Origin: Deferribacteres bacterium
Lineage (GTDB): Bacteria > Nitrospirota > Thermodesulfovibrionia > UBA6902
Direction: 5' to 3'
Assembly: GCA_030598625.1 (NCBI GenBank)
Contig: JAUVPO010000124.1
Coordinates: forward strand, 1-5,988
Length of the DNA stretch: 5,988 bases
Positions 1 to 5,861 of this stretch are shown here, piece by piece. The stretch's first letter is position 1; every line of letters begins with the position of its first letter. Below the pieces are notes generated by a model that was not told the DNA's origin, did no database searches, and saw nothing but the letters and a program-made list of their open reading frames with translations. The translations under genes and the position numbers were made by a program.

Positions 1-106
1 CGATTTTTTCAACTGATTCCTCGTTGTCCGGCAGCCCCGAAGTCTTTGTTATTTCCCTTACATGACCCTGAATGCTTTCAGGGATCTGGTCAAAAAACTC
101 TCCCAT
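1..106 (-). CDS. Hypothetical protein, 5' part only (runs off the left edge)
   Basis: This is the first 35 codons of a minus-strand gene whose remainder lies outside the window. It reads MGEFFDQIPESIQGHVREI and then a polar, acidic stretch ending in NEESVEKI. The start is well supported: a full AGGAGG ribosome binding site (112-117) sits five bases before the ATG, and no signal peptide or membrane segment follows. The visible part is soluble and rich in charged residues, and no catalytic motif can be seen. It vaguely resembles small conserved proteins of unknown function from anaerobic bacteria, but that is only a recollection. The gene diverges from coaE across a 132-bp gap. No function is assigned. 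Confidence 0.72.
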   Translation of the reverse strand, partial: MGEFFDQIPESIQGHVREITKTSGLPDNEESVEKI

Positions 107-238
107 GTTGTCCTCCTTTTTTACTTACTCAAGTTTTCATTAACACCTGAACCGTCTAAGCTATTCGGTATTTCTGGTTATTTACTTTAGACCTGAAAAT
201 TAGAATACGAAAAAGCCTGATTTTGTTATAATTCCACT
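107..238. promoter_or_regulatory. Divergent intergenic region between the left-edge gene and coaE
   Basis: AT-rich 132-bp spacer. It holds the ribosome binding site of the left-edge gene (112-117), the extended -10 of coaE (224-232) and a possible operator. The heptamer ACCTGAA occurs twice in direct orientation (145-151 and 191-197), and the inner flanks GTCTAAG (154-160) and CTTTAGAC (185-192) are near-perfect inverted copies about 24 bases apart. No convincing -35/-10 pair was found for the minus-strand gene. The operator idea is inference from the repeats only. Confidence 0.4.
224..232 (+). promoter_or_regulatory. Extended -10 promoter of coaE (TGTTATAAT)
   Basis: TGTTATAAT is a perfect extended -10 element: a TG, one base, then the consensus hexamer TATAAT at 227-232. 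There is no recognisable -35 at 15 to 19 bp spacing, which is normal for promoters driven by an extended -10. Counting the hexamer as -12 to -7 puts +1 at 239, the A of the coaE start codon. No ribosome binding site precedes that ATG, which agrees with a leaderless transcript. The same 11-bp core, TTGTTATAATT, occurs before the minus-strand operon at 4596-4606. Confidence 0.6.
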
Positions 239-844
239 ATGCTTACTATAGGTCTTACCGGCAATTTCGGGATGGGAAAGACCACGGTCCTCCGGTTATT
301 TCGCAGGTCAGGCGCGTTTACCTACGATGTAGATGAATTCGTGCACAACATCCTGAAAAAACCTGCAATAATAAAAAAAGCCGCTGATATTCTCGGGGAG
401 GATGTCCTTACAAAAAAGCAGGCAAATATCTCGATAGACAAAAAACGCGCTGCGGATATAATTTTCCACATGCCTGAAAAACGGAAAGCCATTGAAAAGA
501 TAATCCATCCCGAAGTCATGAAGGCCGTAAAACTTGCTGAATCGGAAACACTGAAAAGGAAGCCGTCCGCAATTATCATCTTTGAAGTGCCTTTATTATT
601 CGAGGCCGGCTATGAAAGCGATTTTGACAGGATAGTGGTCGTCCACTGCCGACGGAATACCGCTTTAACCAGACTTGCGAAAAAAGGGTTTTCAAAAGAT
701 GAGGCGCTCAGGAGAATCCGGACTCAAATGTTTATAACCGCAAAGAAAAAAATGGCGGATTTTGTTATAGACAATAATGACGACATGAAAAAAACAGAAC
801 TGCAGGTCAAACGCATTTTTGAAAAAATCAGAAGTATAGGTTAA
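239..844 (+). CDS. coaE: Dephospho-CoA kinase
   Basis: Cytoplasmic kinase that phosphorylates the 3'-hydroxyl of the ribose in dephospho-CoA with ATP, the last step of coenzyme A synthesis. The 201 residues are the usual family length. A P-loop lies at residues 8-15 (GNFGMGKT, a variant of the common GGIGSGKS), with the DVD of the substrate-binding region at 30-32. Next come the conserved His-Pro at 90-91, the VPLLFE strand motif at 117-122, an arginine-rich lid segment RIRTQM at 159-164, and ADFVIDN at 173-179. All expected motifs are in order, so the assignment is firm. The ATG at 239 is placed correctly for the P-loop, but no ribosome binding site precedes it; the upstream extended -10 suggests leaderless translation. 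The gene converges on the PfkB-family kinase gene with only 17 bases between stop codons. Other coenzyme A genes are not nearby. Confidence 0.95.
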   Translation: MLTIGLTGNFGMGKTTVLRLFRRSGAFTYDVDEFVHNILKKPAIIKKAADILGEDVLTKKQANISIDKKRAADIIFHMPEKRKAIEKIIHPEVMKAVKLAESETLKRKPSAIIIFEVPLLFEAGYESDFDRIVVVHCRRNTALTRLAKKGFSKDEALRRIRTQMFITAKKKMADFVIDNNDDMKKTELQVKRIFEKIRSIG

Positions 845-861
845 CTTCAGCTTGACCCCTG

Positions 862-1773
862 CTACGACAGGTCTTCAAAATGGGTCAGCTTCTTGAACTC
901 CTGATAGCGGTCCTTTATTTCCTGGTAATCAAGGCTTTTTATCCTGTCAAGGCTGAAGGCTTCAACATTATAAGACGCCATAACGCTCCCAAAAATTATT
1001 GCCTTCCTTATATTTGATTCCTCAAAATTCATGGTATTGGAGAGGTAACCCATGAACCCCCCTCCAAAACAATCACCGGCGCCCGTGGGATCAAAAATGG
1101 ATTCCAGCGGATATGCCGGGGCCGAGAATATCCTGTCACCGCTGAACATAAGAGCGCCGTATTCTCCCTGTTTTATAATCAGTGTTTTCGGACCGAATGA
1201 AAGTATAATGCTTGCAGCTTTTACAAGGTTGGGCTCCCCTGACAGCTCCCTGGCCTCCCCGTCGTTAATAAGGAGGATATCAACCAGTTTAAGTGTCTTA
1301 AGTAGAGACTCCCTCTTACCCTCTATCCAGAAATTCATCGTGTCACATGCGACAAGCGCCGGCTTATTGACCTGCTCAAGCACCTCTCTCTGTAAATCAG
1401 GGTCTATGTTTGCGAGAAAAACGATCTTCTTGTCCTTATAATTTTCCGGGAGTTTCGGCTTAAATGACTGAAAGACGTTGAGCTGGGTGTCGAGTGTACG
1501 CGCCTCGTTCAGTTCATACCCGTACTCGCCTTTCCACCGGAATGTCTTTCCATCCTGCTTTTCTATCCCCTCGATATCAATCTTTCGGCTTTTCAAAAAC
1601 GTCAGGTGTTTCTCAGGGAAATCAGTCCCGACAACAGCGACGAGGGAAACCTCCGTAAAATAACTTGCCGCAGTGGAAAAATATGTTGCAGAACCCCCGA
1701 GTACCTCATCAACTTCACCAAACGGCGTTTTTACAGAATCAAACGCGACAGAACCTACTACAAGTAACGACAT
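862..1773 (-). CDS. PfkB-family carbohydrate or nucleoside kinase
   Basis: ATP-dependent kinase of the ribokinase/PfkB fold, 303 residues, typical family length, cytoplasmic. The substrate-binding N-terminus reads GSVAFDSV (residues 7-14), followed by a Gly-Gly motif GGSAT (26-30). The middle has the NDGEARELSG stretch (170-179) matching the family NxxE region, then KQGEYGA (201-207). The C-terminal signature DPTGAGDCFGGGF (228-240) includes the anion hole and the catalytic base Asp234. A GGAGG ribosome binding site (1780-1784) lies six bases before the ATG. The substrate cannot be read from sequence; relatives phosphorylate ribose, fructose, adenosine or similar compounds. It is the last of four same-strand genes, 91 bases after the alcohol dehydrogenase gene, so it could be co-transcribed or have its own weak promoter in that AT-rich gap. 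With the dehydrogenase and aldolase it could phosphorylate a ketose before cleavage (inference). Confidence 0.9.
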   Translation of the reverse strand: MSLLVVGSVAFDSVKTPFGEVDEVLGGSATYFSTAASYFTEVSLVAVVGTDFPEKHLTFLKSRKIDIEGIEKQDGKTFRWKGEYGYELNEARTLDTQLNVFQSFKPKLPENYKDKKIVFLANIDPDLQREVLEQVNKPALVACDTMNFWIEGKRESLLKTLKLVDILLINDGEARELSGEPNLVKAASIILSFGPKTLIIKQGEYGALMFSGDRIFSAPAYPLESIFDPTGAGDCFGGGFMGYLSNTMNFEESNIRKAIIFGSVMASYNVEAFSLDRIKSLDYQEIKDRYQEFKKLTHFEDLS

Positions 1774-1864
1774 AATTTGCCTCCGAATGTTTTTATTTAT
1801 GCAAATGACTGTAGTTTATAAACAGACTCTATTTAAAGGTATATGTTATAACTTATAATGTTTT

Positions 1865-2893
1865 TTACTTCCTTTGCGGCTCAAAAATAACCTTGATCGA
1901 ATCCCCGGCCTCCGCCACAAGTTTAAAACCCGGCCCTCCCTGGTCAAAAGGCAGTTTGTGCGTGATCATTTCATTCAGTTCCACCCTCCGGCTGCTCATC
2001 AATTTTACGGCGGTTTCAATATCCAGAGGGCCGGCGCCGTAAGAAGTCATCAGGGTTATCTCGTTGCGCCAGAGGTCATTCATCGGAACCGGGACCATTA
2101 CTTCCGGTTCCGGCACCGCGAAATATAAAACCTTCCCCCCCCGGTCAACACAATTCAATGCCCCGGTCGAAGCCGCAAGGGCCCCGGCGCACACAATAAC
2201 CAGGTCGGCAAGTCTGTTGTCATTCACCTCTAAAAGGCGTTCCCGGACATCTTCTTTCGCATTTATCACCGTATCAGCGCCAAAACGTCTTGCCGCATCC
2301 ATACGGTATTCATTAATGTCTGAGGCGATAATCCGTCCCGCACCCGATGCACGGGCAAGATTTATATGGATAAGACCCGATATCCCGCTTCCGATTACCA
2401 GGACCGTCTGACCCGGTCTGATACGGGCCAGTCTCTGTCCCCGGACCACACAGGCCAGAGGCTCTATGAAAGTGCCCTCTTCAAAAGACATATTTTCAGG
2501 AAGGATGTATACGCCACTTTGAACATTTATCTCAGGAACACGTATGTACTCTGAAAACCCTCCCGGATCATAATTTGTCCTGTGCAGGGTTTCACACGCG
2601 GTATGAAAACCATGAAGACAGTAATAACATGTATTGCAAGGCACATGGTGCGATACAAAGACCCTGTCACCTTTTTTGTATTTTTCAACACCCTCTCCAA
2701 TTTCCACGATCTCACCGGTAATTTCATGCCCCAGCACCCGCGGGGCCTTTTTAATGCGATACCATTCCATAACATCGCTTCCGCATATGCCGCTTGCAAC
2801 GACCTTTAGCAGGAGCTCTCCATAGCCGATTTTTGGAACAGGCATCTCCTCGACCCGCACATCCCTGTTGTTGTAATACATCAATACTCGCAT
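1865..2893 (-). CDS. Zinc-dependent medium-chain alcohol dehydrogenase (sorbitol/threonine dehydrogenase type)
   Basis: NAD(P)-linked oxidation of a secondary alcohol or polyol, cytoplasmic. From the ATG at 2893 the protein is 342 residues. Catalytic zinc ligands are visible as Cys37 (GICGSD), His56-Glu57 (GHE) and Glu144 (EPLACVVRG). The structural zinc lobe has all four cysteines (86, 89, 92, 100). The Rossmann motif GSGISG is at 168-173, and Asp192 at the end of the second strand (ASDINEYR) favours NAD over NADP. Start choice: an in-frame TTG at 2911 and an ATG at 2902 would add 6 or 3 residues, and an ATG at 2881 would remove four. The 2893 ATG fits the family N-terminus MRVLMYYNNRDVRVEE, although no strong ribosome binding site precedes any of them. 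The gene starts 34 bases after the LsrF-like gene, which suggests one operon and translation helped by its neighbour. The substrate is unknown; annotation as L-iditol or sorbitol dehydrogenase would be a guess. Confidence 0.92.
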   Translation of the reverse strand: MRVLMYYNNRDVRVEEMPVPKIGYGELLLKVVASGICGSDVMEWYRIKKAPRVLGHEITGEIVEIGEGVEKYKKGDRVFVSHHVPCNTCYYCLHGFHTACETLHRTNYDPGGFSEYIRVPEINVQSGVYILPENMSFEEGTFIEPLACVVRGQRLARIRPGQTVLVIGSGISGLIHINLARASGAGRIIASDINEYRMDAARRFGADTVINAKEDVRERLLEVNDNRLADLVIVCAGALAASTGALNCVDRGGKVLYFAVPEPEVMVPVPMNDLWRNEITLMTSYGAGPLDIETAVKLMSSRRVELNEMITHKLPFDQGGPGFKLVAEAGDSIKVIFEPQRK

Positions 2894-2927
2894 GGTTTCC
2901 ATCTGAAACAAAAAAGACGATTCTTTG

Positions 2928-3728
2928 CTACTTTTGTCCGCTCTTGTTTTTTACTTCCATGAATATCTCGTTGGCCTGCTTCGGCGTCGCCTTCCTGTGA
3001 ATGACCGCATGTAACGCCTTCATCATCGCAACAGGATGCTCGTGCTGCCAGCAATTCCTTCCGAGATTTATTCCTGCCGCACCCTTCTGAATACCGTCGT
3101 ATACAAAATTGAAGGCTTCCAGTTCCGTCTCGCATTTAGGTCCTCCGGCTATGACTATCGGCACCGGACACCCGTTTATCACCTTTTCAAAATCTTCACA
3201 CCAGTAGGTTTTCACGACCCTTGCACCGAGCTCAGCGGCAATCCTGCTGCATAACGCCAGGTAGCGCGCATCTCTTTTTGCAAGCTCTTTGCCGACGGCC
3301 GTAACCGCCATTACCGGAATGCCGTAGTCCTCACATTCATCAACGAGCCTTCCAAGGTTTAAGAGTGTTTGTCTTTCATGCTTGCTTCCTACAAAAATCG
3401 ACATACCTACGGCAGCCGCGTTCAAACGGATAACCTCTTCAACCGATGTGGTCAATCCTTCATTTGCCAGGTCATCTCCAATTACACTGGTCCCTCCCGA
3501 TACCCTGAGAATGACAGGTTTACTCGTGACAGGGTTAATGGCATTGCGCAATACACCCCTTGTAACGAACAACGCATCGGCATACTTCAAAAGAGGTTTG
3601 ATAGTCTCACCCGGTCTCTCCAGACAACGGGTAGGTCCAAGAAAATATCCGTGATCAATCGGAAGGAAAAAACAGTGACCATCCGGTTGAATAAGTTGTG
3701 CCATACGATTCTCCATTCCCCAATCCAT
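2928..3728 (-). CDS. LsrF-like class I aldolase/thiolase (DeoC/LacD/FbaB superfamily)
   Basis: A (beta/alpha)8-barrel enzyme of 266 residues that closely resembles E. coli LsrF, the thiolase that cleaves phosphorylated 3-hydroxypentane-2,4-dione at the end of AI-2 breakdown. Shared blocks, compared from memory, include DWGMENR (2-8), IDHGYFLGPT (24-33), VTRGVLR (55-61), AVTAVGKEL (141-149) and the run CPVPIVIAGG (187-196). Near the C-terminus are NLGRNCWQHEHPVAMMKA (221-238). The Schiff-base lysine expected in this family is Lys173 in VVKTYW. The protein lacks the roughly 30-residue N-terminal extension of E. coli LsrF; an in-frame TAA lies just upstream, so the short form is real. AGGAGG (3736-3741) sits seven bases before the ATG. 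No lsrK, lsrG, lsrR or Lsr transporter gene is present, so the substrate may differ. Archaeal relatives make ADTH for aromatic amino acid synthesis, an alternative that fits the sequence less well. Confidence 0.87.
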   Translation of the reverse strand: MDWGMENRMAQLIQPDGHCFFLPIDHGYFLGPTRCLERPGETIKPLLKYADALFVTRGVLRNAINPVTSKPVILRVSGGTSVIGDDLANEGLTTSVEEVIRLNAAAVGMSIFVGSKHERQTLLNLGRLVDECEDYGIPVMAVTAVGKELAKRDARYLALCSRIAAELGARVVKTYWCEDFEKVINGCPVPIVIAGGPKCETELEAFNFVYDGIQKGAAGINLGRNCWQHEHPVAMMKALHAVIHRKATPKQANEIFMEVKNKSGQK

Positions 3729-3769
3729 AATAAATCCTCCTTATCCTTTGATTAATTTAAGAGACACGA

Positions 3770-4561
3770 TCACTCGCTTTTCCTATACTTGGCAGCGTCT
3801 TTTTTGAGCTTCAGGGTTTCCTCAAGCATCATTATATACTTGATATATTCCACTCCGAACTGTATGAGCTGCTCATAATCGTTTTTAATCCCCTCCACTG
3901 TTTTCTCATCAATATCAAAAACATTCAGGAAATCGCTATCAAATATATAATCCCTGAATTTATCAAGATCATAGCTGGCCATGTAAAACTGGATCTGTTT
4001 CTTGGGATCAAGTTCATGCCCCGGCAGATTTTTCCTTAACTGAAGGGTCTTCCAGCCCATGTTGACCCTGTCATATAAGTCAACTTCCTGGTCCTTTCTC
4101 CATGCAGCTATTGTCCACTGTTTCTTTTCATCAAAACCAAAGCAGTGGGGCTCTTTTATGAAAAAATAAAATTCTTCTTCTTCTACCGCGCCGTCTTTCC
4201 CACCCTTCTTCATTGTCCCCTGCCCTACCGGATAATACCGGCAGTTGGCCGGACGGTCGGTATATACCGTGCATCCTTTATCCGTTACAAAGGGGCATTT
4301 TCTTTCCTCATCATCATTCATTTTAAGTATTGCATACGGATGCGAAGACTTTTCATCGATCTTCATATAAGTGTATGTTCCAAGGAAATCATCCGAGGGC
4401 AATCCCAGTCTTTTTTTCAATCTTACAACGTCGTAGGGTGTCAGAACGATTTCTATGTTACTGCAGCATTTCGTAAAACATTTAATGTCTTTATGACACC
4501 GGAATTTAAATTTTGTATCCACAGACAACTTAGTCATCACTACTGAATCCATTTTACGCAT
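3770..4561 (-). CDS. YkgJ-family cysteine-cluster protein (Zn- or Fe-S-binding, UPF0153-like)
   Basis: A 263-residue soluble protein with the YkgJ/FliB-type cysteine cluster. The first block has Cys22, Cys28 and the pair Cys32-Cys33, followed by LTPYDVVRLKKRLGL (40-54), the usual helix after the cluster. The second block is CPFVTDKGC (89-97), then RPANCRYYP (103-111), giving Cys89, Cys97 and Cys107. One further cysteine, Cys140, lies in EPHCFG. Known family members bind metal, and relatives include flagellin lysine N-methylase, but most have no proven function. The roughly 120-residue helical C-terminal part exceeds the minimal YkgJ domain and has no motif I recognise. The ATG at 4561 is preceded by AAAGGAG (4571-4577) at nine bases. 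It is the first gene of the minus-strand cluster, 41 bases before the LsrF-like gene, and has a promoter with an extended -10 at 4597-4605. The metal type and the reaction, if any, are unknown. Confidence 0.85.
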   Translation of the reverse strand: MRKMDSVVMTKLSVDTKFKFRCHKDIKCFTKCCSNIEIVLTPYDVVRLKKRLGLPSDDFLGTYTYMKIDEKSSHPYAILKMNDDEERKCPFVTDKGCTVYTDRPANCRYYPVGQGTMKKGGKDGAVEEEEFYFFIKEPHCFGFDEKKQWTIAAWRKDQEVDLYDRVNMGWKTLQLRKNLPGHELDPKKQIQFYMASYDLDKFRDYIFDSDFLNVFDIDEKTVEGIKNDYEQLIQFGVEYIKYIMMLEETLKLKKDAAKYRKSE

Positions 4562-4596
4562 TTGTTTAATCTCCTTTAATTTAGGTCGGAAGTAAA

Positions 4597-4605
4597 ATTA
4601 TAACA
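4597..4605 (-). promoter_or_regulatory. Extended -10 promoter of the minus-strand operon (TGTTATAAT)
   Basis: Read on the minus strand this is TGTTATAAT, a perfect extended -10 with TATAAT at 4602-4597. The predicted +1 is near 4590, giving a leader of about 29 bases that contains the AAAGGAG ribosome binding site of the YkgJ-family gene. A possible -35 (TTGGAT) lies 19 bp upstream and is weak. The 11-base core TTGTTATAATT is identical to that in front of coaE. It should drive the YkgJ-family gene and probably the genes after it. Confidence 0.6.
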
Positions 4606-4640
4606 ATATTAATGAAGATAAATCCAAAAATATTATAAGA

Positions 4641-4669
4641 TTGACAGGCCGTGCTGAAGGGTGTAAATT
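4641..4669 (+). promoter_or_regulatory. Sigma-70-type promoter of the nitroreductase gene pair
   Basis: A perfect -35 hexamer TTGACA (4641-4646) is followed after exactly 17 bases by TAAATT (4664-4669), which matches four of six -10 consensus bases. The predicted +1 near 4676 leaves a leader of about 34 bases. The leader begins with a small hairpin, AGGAA (4679-4683) pairing with TTCCT (4692-4696) around an 8-base loop. The hairpin's role is unknown; it could simply be chance. Confidence 0.6.
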
Positions 4670-4709
4670 CTTACCTATAGGAAAGTGATTATTCCTTTAC
4701 GGTTCCGCG

Positions 4710-5447
4710 ATGAAGGAAAAGCTGTATAAATCTTATTTTAGTAAAACTAAAAAATACGCATTTCCGTTTGTTGTCGTCATGTTCTGCATTATGATGGAAG
4801 CGTTATCGCAGGCAAAAGGAACTATTAACACTATGCCGGAATATAAGTCGGAAACGATCAAACTGCCCGAACCCCAGCAAGATAGTAATACATCAATTGA
4901 AGAAGCCTTGCTTAAAAGAAGATCTGTCAGGAGATACAAAGACGGCCCGCTGACGCTTGCAGAAGTTTCGCAGCTTCTCTGGGCCGCCCAGGGTATTACA
5001 AACCCGGAGGGTCTCAGGACAGCCCCTTCCGCCGGGGCGCTTTATCCGCTTGAAATTTATGTTGTCGCCGGAAATGTGAATGGCCTTCCTGATGGAGTTT
5101 ATAGTTATAAGCCATATAAGCATGAATTATTAAGAGTCATAAGCGGCGACAAAAGGAATGAATTGTGTAATGCGGCTCTGGGCCAGACTTCTGTAAGGAA
5201 TGCCGCGGCAGTCATTGTGTTTTCCGCATTCTACGAACGAACAACCATGAAATACGGCGACAGAGGCATTAAATATGTACATATTGAAACCGGTCATGCA
5301 GCCCAGAATGTCTTTTTGCAGGCCGTTGCCCTCACCCTCGGAACAGTAGTCATCGGGGCCTTTTATGATGACGCGATTAAAGAGGTCCTGAAGATGTCCG
5401 ATAATGAACAGCCGCTTTATATAATGCCGGTGGGAAGAATGAAATGA
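4710..5447 (+). CDS. SagB-type nitroreductase-family protein with N-terminal signal or anchor
   Basis: FMN-dependent oxidoreductase of the nitroreductase superfamily, SagB/ThcOx type, 245 residues. The N-terminus has lysines (residues 2-15) and then a hydrophobic run AFPFVVVMFCIMM (17-29). SQA (33-35) could be a signal peptidase I site, so the enzyme is probably periplasmic or membrane-anchored. After a linker, the catalytic domain starts at about residue 62. It holds the FMN-phosphate motif RRSVRRY (70-76), the SagB-like APSAGALYPLE (105-115), HIETGHAAQNVFLQA (191-205), GTVVIGAF (211-218) and the closing MPVGR (239-243). SagB proteins oxidise azolines in peptide toxins when paired with SagC/SagD (YcaO) partners. 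None is visible here, so that role is not supported and the substrate is unknown. No clear ribosome binding site precedes the ATG at 4710; AAGGA occurs just after it. It overlaps the next gene by four bases. Confidence 0.88.
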   Translation: MKEKLYKSYFSKTKKYAFPFVVVMFCIMMEALSQAKGTINTMPEYKSETIKLPEPQQDSNTSIEEALLKRRSVRRYKDGPLTLAEVSQLLWAAQGITNPEGLRTAPSAGALYPLEIYVVAGNVNGLPDGVYSYKPYKHELLRVISGDKRNELCNAALGQTSVRNAAAVIVFSAFYERTTMKYGDRGIKYVHIETGHAAQNVFLQAVALTLGTVVIGAFYDDAIKEVLKMSDNEQPLYIMPVGRMK

Positions 5448-5785
5448 GAGTTGTGTCGTCAAAAAAGGAATTGAAAGAAAAATTCATACGGGACCTTACC
5501 CCTTCGGAAAAGATCTTCTTCCTGAATAAAGCAAGAGAGGCAATTGCTCAAAAAAGGTATCCGGCAGGCGAAGCTCTGTTTCACTATTGTTATTTCCTCA
5601 CTCTTAGAGAACGAATGCGCGGAATCAGTTCAGCAGGGGGTGAAGGATATATGAGATTCCTCCTGGTAGAAGGGACAAAAGATTTAGAAGAGGCGATCAG
5701 GATGTATGAAGACATATTGGAGAAAAACAAACTGTCCACCCCTGATCCGGAGGGTTACAAGTTTATAGAGCATTTTTCAGAATGA
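5444..5785 (+). CDS. Hypothetical small helical protein coupled to the nitroreductase gene
   Basis: A 113-residue protein that I do not recognise. Its ATG overlaps the nitroreductase stop as ATGA, so the two are probably translationally coupled and co-transcribed; a weak GGGAAG (5432-5437) sits six bases upstream. The sequence is highly charged and looks helical throughout. It has LTPSEKIFFLNKAREAIAQ (18-36), an aromatic stretch FHYCYF (46-51), a glycine-rich turn SSAGGEGYMRF (62-72) and a final helix LEEAIRMYEDILEKN (81-95). There is one cysteine (Cys49), no signal peptide and no membrane segment. The N-terminus lacks export signals, whereas the coupled nitroreductase seems to be exported, so a direct complex is not obvious. 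The open frame is credible because of the overlap and its even composition. Confidence 0.72.
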   Translation: MRVVSSKKELKEKFIRDLTPSEKIFFLNKAREAIAQKRYPAGEALFHYCYFLTLRERMRGISSAGGEGYMRFLLVEGTKDLEEAIRMYEDILEKNKLSTPDPEGYKFIEHFSE

Positions 5786-5861
5786 AAGTTCCCCGCTGTC
5801 TCGAACAGAAATAACAGGGGTCGCACCTTGACAATGGATGGTTAAGCCATCTCTCATTTAT
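5786..5861. other. Convergent spacer with two small hairpins
   Basis: A 76-bp gap between the stop of the plus-strand small protein and the stop of the minus-strand toxin gene. The first hairpin pairs CCC(5792-5794)-CTGT(5796-5799) with ACAG-GGG (5814-5820), with one bulged G and a 14-base loop. The second pairs GATGG (5837-5841) with CCATC (5847-5851). Neither is followed by a T-run in either direction, so they are at best weak terminators. The sequence CAGGGGTCGCACCTTGACAA here reminds me of boundaries of REP-associated transposase elements, which is recollection only. Confidence 0.35.

Noticed and set aside
854..861. GACCCCTG, the reverse complement of CAGGGGTC at 5815-5822, seen at both convergent junctions
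   Set aside because: An eight-base match is common by chance in 6 kb on two strands, and the flanks do not match beyond it.
845..875. Possible bidirectional terminator between coaE and the PfkB kinase gene
   Set aside because: Only CCTG/CAGG (858-871) with two outer pairs and a bulge can form, it overlaps the kinase stop codon, and no T-run follows on either strand.
1052..1441. 129-codon plus-strand open frame opposite the PfkB kinase
   Set aside because: It is the antisense shadow of a clear kinase gene, has no ribosome binding site, and its composition is low-complexity serine/proline rich.
1845..1850. Internal promoter for the PfkB kinase (minus-strand TATAAC)
   Set aside because: The gap is AT-rich, so a five-of-six -10 match is expected by chance; no -35 and no TG extension accompany it.
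2064..2411. 115-codon plus-strand open frame opposite the alcohol dehydrogenase
   Set aside because: Antisense to the Rossmann domain of a gene with all zinc and cofactor motifs intact; no family features of its own.
2894..2911. Upstream TTG (2911) or ATG (2902) as the start of the alcohol dehydrogenase
   Set aside because: Neither has a ribosome binding site, and the extra residues FQMET lie before the usual family N-terminus; kept only as alternatives.
3369..3755. 128-codon plus-strand open frame opposite the LsrF-like gene
   Set aside because: Antisense shadow; it runs through the ribosome binding site of the real gene and shows no recognisable protein pattern.
4145..4546. 133-codon plus-strand open frame opposite the YkgJ-family gene
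   Set aside because: Antisense to both cysteine blocks of a well-supported gene; phenylalanine/tyrosine-rich as expected from reversed lysine/glutamate codons.
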